Below, piece after piece: positions 8,202 through 11,399 of a DNA stretch of 11,399 nt. This DNA is from Porphyromonas sp. (GTDB lineage: Bacteria > Bacteroidota > Bacteroidia > Bacteroidales > Porphyromonadaceae). The number at the start of each line of letters is the position of its first letter. The first letter of the stretch is position 1. The stretch spans positions 1 to 11,399 of the forward strand of contig RBKG01000034.1 of the NCBI GenBank assembly GCA_003640335.1. The letters run 5' to 3'. The notes beneath the pieces were generated by a model that was not told the origin of the DNA, searched no databases, and saw nothing but the letters and a program-made list of their open reading frames with translations. Position numbers and translations under genes: made by a program.

Positions 8202-8954
8202 TTAAATGTGGATGTTCTCTAATGCCTTATAGTCTGTTTGGTCTAGCATCAATGGAGTTAGAGTTGCATAGCCTGCCCTTAGATATTCTATATCCGTAGA
8301 GCCTGTACATGTCTTTGGATTAGCCTGATAGCCTTGCATCCAATAAACTTCATGACCTCGCGCATTCCTGCTAGGCATCCATTCATCAACGAAGCGACTG
8401 ACCGCTTGAGGACACACTTTAAGACCTAGAGGCTTTGTCTTAGGCACATTCAGAGAATATAGCGTTCCAGTAGGAATACCATTCTCTAGAACATACTTTA
8501 CTACTTGAAGACTAAGCTCAAGCGCATCTGTAAAGTCGGGACGCTCTGCCACATCATCAAGCGAAATAGCCAAGGCCGGAACATCTGCAATACAAGCCTC
8601 ACGAGCAGCGCCAACAGTACCAGAGTAATGAACACAAATACCCTCATTACTGCCGTGGTTAATACCTGAGATAACTAAAGAAGGAGCTTGCTCTTGGAAT
8701 AGTGTACCTAATGCCAACTTGACGCAATCAACTGGAGTACCTTCCACACTATAAATCGTCAAACCAGTTTCTTCATGACGCTTCTTTAGGCGTAGAGGTA
8801 AGGTTGTACTTATAGCTGAAGAAAAACCTGACCTAGGTCCATCTGGAGCAACGATTGTAACCTGCCCAAGAGGCATCAACTTACGAGCAAGCTCTTGAAT
8901 GCCGGGCGCACGAAAACCATCATCGTTACTCAATAAGAAATGTATATCCTGCAT
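8202..8954 (-). CDS. surE: 5'/3'-nucleotidase SurE
   Basis: This 250-residue metal-dependent phosphatase removes phosphate from nucleoside monophosphates and sometimes from short polyphosphates or exopolyphosphate. In bacteria it is linked to stationary-phase survival. The metal ligands of the family are all visible: D11 and D12 in LLSNDDG, S42 in PRSGFS, and N99 in ISGINHGSN. The EGTPVDCVKLAL stretch (71-82) is also characteristic. Length is normal for SurE. It sits between the FKBP gene and lpxB with two-base gaps on both sides, so the three are almost certainly one transcript. The surE-lpxB pairing is, as I recall, common in Bacteroidales, and may reflect co-transcription rather than a shared pathway. 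Confidence 0.96.
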   Translation of the reverse strand: MQDIHFLLSNDDGFRAPGIQELARKLMPLGQVTIVAPDGPRSGFSSAISTTLPLRLKKRHEETGLTIYSVEGTPVDCVKLALGTLFQEQAPSLVISGINHGSNEGICVHYSGTVGAAREACIADVPALAISLDDVAERPDFTDALELSLQVVKYVLENGIPTGTLYSLNVPKTKPLGLKVCPQAVSRFVDEWMPSRNARGHEVYWMQGYQANPKTCTGSTDIEYLRAGYATLTPLMLDQTDYKALENIHI

Positions 8955-8956
8955 CT

Positions 8957-9478
8957 CTATTCTTGGTCTCCTACGATTGATAACAATTCAATGTTATAGT
9001 ACAATGCTGAAAACGCAGGTACTACCTGTGAATCCCGAGAACCATAAGCTAAGAACCATGGGATTAAGACCTCAGCCTTATCCCCTACCTTCATACTTTG
9101 AAGCGCGATAGCAACACCCGGTATCAAATCACTTATACGCATAGAAGAGACATTCTGCTTATTGATGTTACCATCAAAGAAACGAGGAGTCCCCGATTTG
9201 TATGTACTTAGTAACGCTACTTCATAGTGCATCTTGATTAGGTCTGTTGCTCTAGGAGCAACAGTACCTGAACCCGATACTTTTTTATTCATGTAGATGT
9301 AGCGATCTCCATAATTGCCAGGCAAACTAACCTTTTCAAAGTTCTTATCGCTGGCATAACTTAAGAACACCTTCTCATTTTCGGCTCTACGCTCAGCATT
9401 TACATCTATAGTTTCAGAGCAACTAGAGAAGACAAACACAGAGCTAAGCAATAACGCACCAAATACTTTACGTAACAT
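8957..9478 (-). CDS. FKBP-type peptidyl-prolyl isomerase, predicted lipoprotein
   Basis: This 173-residue protein has a lipoprotein signal peptide: MLRK, a hydrophobic stretch (5-17), then the lipobox FSSC with lipidated cysteine C20. It should therefore be anchored outside the cytoplasm, facing the periplasm or beyond. From about residue 68 it matches the FKBP domain, which speeds cis-trans change at proline bonds during folding. Seen landmarks are Y85, F101-D102, IPG at 119-121, MKVGDKAEVLIP (129-140) and AYG at 144-146, ending in the strand YYNIELLSI. The usual tryptophan after IPG, the floor of the substrate pocket, is replaced by V122. That can lower activity or change which substrates or FK506-like ligands fit. 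The domain arrangement resembles GldI-type FKBP lipoproteins of the Bacteroidota, but a gliding role cannot be read from this sequence. It lies 21 bases after glyS and 2 bases before surE. Confidence 0.9.
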   Translation of the reverse strand: MLRKVFGALLLSSVFVFSSCSETIDVNAERRAENEKVFLSYASDKNFEKVSLPGNYGDRYIYMNKKVSGSGTVAPRATDLIKMHYEVALLSTYKSGTPRFFDGNINKQNVSSMRISDLIPGVAIALQSMKVGDKAEVLIPWFLAYGSRDSQVVPAFSALYYNIELLSIVGDQE

Positions 9479-9499
9479 GCTATATCTAATTACAGACGC

Positions 9500-11047
9500 T
9501 TATTCACTAATCTTTTTCAATAGGCTCTTCATCGAAACTTGCTCACCGATAAAGCGTGCTAGTTCGCTGATAGCGATACGTTCTTGAAGCATAGTATCAC
9601 GATAGCGGATAGTTACTGTATTATCCTCCATAGTCTGATGATCTACAGTAATACAGAATGGCGTACCAATAGCATCTTGACGGCGATAACGCTTACCAAT
9701 ACTGTCCTTCTCATCTATCTGACAGTTGAAGTCAAAGCGTAATTCACTAACAATCTCACGAGCCTTTGCATCCAAACCGTCCTTACGAACAAGAGGAAGT
9801 ACAGCAAGCTTAACCGGAGCTAATGGAGCAGGGAGACGAAGAACAGTACGAGTATCACCACCTTCAAGCTTCTCCTCTTCATAAGAACCACACATCAAGC
9901 TAAGGAACATACGGTCTACACCAATTGAGGTTTCGATAACATAAGGCACATAACTTTCACCTAGTTCAGGGTCAAAGTACTTAATGTTCTTACCACTAAA
10001 CTCTTCGTGACGCTTAAGGTCAAAGTCTGTACGGCTATGAATACCCTCTACTTCCTTAAAGCCAAATGGCATTTCAAACTCAATATCTGTAGCGGCATTA
10101 GCGTAGTGAGCTAGCTTTTCATGGTCATGGTAACGATACTTAGCATCACCCAAGCCTAGAGCCTTGTGCCACTTCAGACGTGTTTCCTTCCACTTACGGA
10201 ACCAGTCTAGTTCTTCACCCGGACGCACGAAGAACTGCATTTCCATCTGTTCAAACTCGCGCATACGGAAGATGAACTGACGAGCTACAATCTCATTACG
10301 GAAGGCCTTACCAATCTGAGCAATACCAAAAGGCACCTTCATACGACCTGTTTTCTGAACATTGAGATAGTTTACAAAGATACCTTGAGCCGTTTCTGGT
10401 CTTAGATACACCTTCATGGCACCATCAGCAGTACTACCCATTTCAGTCGCAAACATCAGATTAAACTGACGTACTTCTGTCCAGTTACGTGTACCACTTA
10501 TAGGACAAACAATCTCTTGGTCAATAATAATCTGGCGGAGTTCCTCAAGGTTATTATCATTAAGAGCCTGAGAGAAACGCTCATGCAAAGCATTCCACTT
10601 AGCCTGATTTTCAAGTACGCGTGGATTAGTTTCCTTAAACTTAGCTTCATCAAAAGCATCACCAAACTTCTTGGCAGCCTTAGCGACTTCCTTGGCAATC
10701 TTATCTTCAAACTTAGCCAACTGCTCTTCAATAAGGACGTCAGCTCTATAACGCTTCTTACTATCCTTATTGTCAATCAATGGGTCATTGAATGCATCTA
10801 CGTGTCCTGAAGCCTTCCAAATAGTAGGGTGCATAAAGATTGCAGAATCAATACCTACTACATTATCTTGTAGGAGCGTCATCGCATCCCACCAATACCT
10901 CTTGATATTATTCTTAAGTTCGCTTCCTAGCTGACCATAGTCGTAAACTGCTCCTAGTCCATCATAAATCTCTGATGAAGGAAATACAAAACCATACTCT
11001 TTGCAGTGTGATACTACTTTCTTAAACAGGTCTTCCTGCTGTGCCAT
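9500..11047 (-). CDS. glyS: Glycyl-tRNA synthetase, alpha2 (single-chain) type
   Basis: This 515-residue class II aminoacyl-tRNA synthetase attaches glycine to tRNA-Gly in the cytoplasm. It is the homodimeric form also found in eukaryotes, archaea, Thermus and Firmicutes, not the alpha2-beta2 form of E. coli, so no glyQ partner is needed. The N-terminus has the family block SEIYDGLGAVYDYGQLGSEL (25-44). Class II motif 2 contains FRNE at 249-252, with R250 expected to contact ATP, followed by REFEQMEMQFF. ETSIGVDR ends at R379, the motif 3 arginine. An anticodon-binding domain follows (about 405-505) with APVKLAVLPL and the DSIGKRYRRQDAIGTP stretch. Length is normal. The ATG at 11045-11047 has only an A-rich upstream region, with AAGGA further away, typical of this phylum. 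It heads the long gene string. Confidence 0.97.
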   Translation of the reverse strand: MAQQEDLFKKVVSHCKEYGFVFPSSEIYDGLGAVYDYGQLGSELKNNIKRYWWDAMTLLQDNVVGIDSAIFMHPTIWKASGHVDAFNDPLIDNKDSKKRYRADVLIEEQLAKFEDKIAKEVAKAAKKFGDAFDEAKFKETNPRVLENQAKWNALHERFSQALNDNNLEELRQIIIDQEIVCPISGTRNWTEVRQFNLMFATEMGSTADGAMKVYLRPETAQGIFVNYLNVQKTGRMKVPFGIAQIGKAFRNEIVARQFIFRMREFEQMEMQFFVRPGEELDWFRKWKETRLKWHKALGLGDAKYRYHDHEKLAHYANAATDIEFEMPFGFKEVEGIHSRTDFDLKRHEEFSGKNIKYFDPELGESYVPYVIETSIGVDRMFLSLMCGSYEEEKLEGGDTRTVLRLPAPLAPVKLAVLPLVRKDGLDAKAREIVSELRFDFNCQIDEKDSIGKRYRRQDAIGTPFCITVDHQTMEDNTVTIRYRDTMLQERIAISELARFIGEQVSMKSLLKKISE

Positions 11048-11082
11048 ATTATTCTGTTATTTAATTTTATCCTAATCCTTAA

Positions 11083-11103
11083 TAAGAGGGCATAAGCCTC
11101 TTA
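11083..11103 (-). promoter_or_regulatory. Hairpin in the glyS leader RNA
   Basis: TAAGAGG (11083-11089) and CCTCTTA (11097-11103) form a perfect seven-base stem with a seven-base loop. If transcription starts near 11114, the hairpin lies about 10 bases from the mRNA 5' end and 36 bases before the glyS start. It lacks a T-run on either strand, so it is not a terminator. It could stabilise the 5' end or influence initiation; the role is unknown. Confidence 0.45.
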
Positions 11104-11145
11104 GGTACAATAATACTTGCAAAGATACATACTTTTGCTGTACCT
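11103..11145. repeat. AGGTACA inverted repeat around the glyS -7 element
   Basis: AGGTACA at 11103-11109 faces TGTACCT at 11139-11145, an exact seven-base inverted repeat with a 29-base spacer. The predicted glyS -7 element sits between the arms. The arrangement would suit a pair of operator half-sites, but a match of this length is not rare in a region of this size, so it is only a candidate. Confidence 0.3.
11120..11127 (-). promoter_or_regulatory. Predicted glyS promoter, Bacteroidota -7 element
   Basis: The minus strand reads TATCTTTG, an exact TAnnTTTG match and the same eight bases as the dnaE element. It lies 72 bases before the glyS start and 33 bases past the ncRNA terminator stem, so glyS can be transcribed independently of the upstream RNA. 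No clear -33 TTTG is visible at the usual spacing. Confidence 0.6.
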
Positions 11146-11148
11146 GAT

Positions 11149-11194
11149 AGTATAATAAAAGTAGCGACATCTTTATTACCAAGATGTCGCTACT
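11149..11194 (-). terminator. Intrinsic terminator of the edge ncRNA
   Basis: AGTAGCGACATCTT at 11160-11173 and AAGATGTCGCTACT at 11181-11194 make a perfect 14-base-pair stem with a seven-base loop. On the minus strand it runs straight into TTTATTATAC, a U-rich tail. On the plus strand the stem is followed by ATGGAAAG, with no U-run, so it acts on minus-strand transcription from the right. Confidence 0.88.
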
Positions 11195-11372
11195 ATGGAA
11201 AGCCACGTGCGATAAAGTGAAAACTCCGAAAAACAGGATTTGAGTGCTTCGATAGCTTTGTAATCTGCTTGCTCCACGAGGGAACTACAGCCCGCCATTA
11301 CCACCGAGGCTTGTCTCGGATAAAAGAAAAATGTTGAGTCTCCCTATCGTCAAGCGTGGCTTAATCTTTCTA
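11149..11372 (-). ncRNA. Structured non-coding RNA, 6S-like candidate
   Basis: This roughly 220-nt RNA is bounded by an exact -7 promoter box and a strong terminator, and contains no protein-coding frame. Before the terminator it folds on itself. The outer stem pairs 11355-11362 with 11200-11207 (AAGCCACG with CGTGGCTT on the RNA). It continues after a small internal loop through CGATA with TATCG (11345-11349 with 11210-11214), then GGAGACTC with GAGTTTTC including G-U pairs. Inside are less paired flanks, a small CCGAG/CTCGG hairpin (about 11304-11319), and an apical hairpin closed by GTAAT/ATTAC and topped by GTTCC/GGAGC. A long closing stem, a central open region and an apical hairpin resemble 6S RNA, which binds RNA polymerase holoenzyme. 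A Bacteroidales 6S or a Bacteroidales-1-type RNA is my best guess. Existence of an RNA is well supported; its family name is inference. Confidence 0.65.
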
Positions 11373-11376
11373 CAGA

Positions 11377-11384
11377 CAAAGTTA
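11377..11384 (-). promoter_or_regulatory. Predicted ncRNA promoter, Bacteroidota -7 element
   Basis: The minus strand reads TAACTTTG, an exact TAnnTTTG match. A start site 4-7 bases downstream (about 11370-11373) would place the first base about 10 bases before the closing stem of the structured RNA. The matching -33 element would lie just at or beyond the window edge and cannot be judged. Confidence 0.7.
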
Positions 11385-11399
11385 GTACTTTTCTTTTTC

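Noticed and set aside
11149..11372. T-box leader controlling glyS (the RNA contains GGTGGTAATGG, faintly like a T-box core)
   Set aside because: The resemblance is more than 100 bases from the terminator, no part of the terminator can pair with it to form an antiterminator, a separate -7 box follows for glyS, and T-boxes are not typical of this phylum.
11149..11372. SRP RNA, tmRNA or RNase P RNA
   Set aside because: I see no GGAA-tipped SRP helix 8 with its asymmetric loop, no tRNA-like ends or tag frame for tmRNA, and no GAGGAAAGTCC-type RNase P core.

Overview
All genes in this window lie on the minus strand, so the text follows them right to left. The window suggests a member of the Bacteroidota, probably order Bacteroidales and possibly Porphyromonas-like. 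The evidence is the three intergenic matches to the Bacteroidota -7 promoter element TAnnTTTG, start codons mostly without a good Shine-Dalgarno sequence, a lipoprotein with the SSCS lipobox style common in this phylum, an alpha2-type glycyl-tRNA synthetase, and the dnaE-trxA and surE-lpxB pairings that I recall from that group. The genus is an inference from gene content only.

At the right edge (about 11149-11384) there is no protein gene. This stretch carries a promoter, a self-complementary RNA of about 220 nt and a perfect 14-bp intrinsic terminator. The overall shape is rod-like: a long closing stem, unpaired central flanks and an apical hairpin. That resembles 6S RNA, the RNA polymerase-binding regulator. 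This is the least conventional part of the window.

From 11127 down to about 4193 lies what looks like one long gene string: glyS (glycyl-tRNA synthetase), an FKBP-type prolyl isomerase lipoprotein, surE (nucleotidase), lpxB (lipid A disaccharide synthase), murI (glutamate racemase) and an ABC-F ribosome-associated ATPase. Gaps are 21, 2, 2, 77 and 8 bases. The string ends in a strong terminator at 4193-4228. The string combines translation (glyS, ABC-F) with cell-envelope building (lpxB for lipid A, murI for peptidoglycan D-glutamate, and the lipoprotein isomerase for folding outside the cytoplasm). The 77-base gap before murI could hold a further promoter, but I see no convincing one.

From 4105 down to 23 is a second unit, dnaE (replicative DNA polymerase III alpha subunit) followed after 20 bases by trxA (thioredoxin), with its own -7 element at 4098-4105.

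Every protein gene is intact, of normal family length and has its main catalytic motifs. I see no mobile element, CRISPR array, tRNA, rRNA, pseudogene or sign of recent transfer. The window is essentially core genome; the observations worth following are the edge RNA, the elements around the glyS promoter, and a few protein details.
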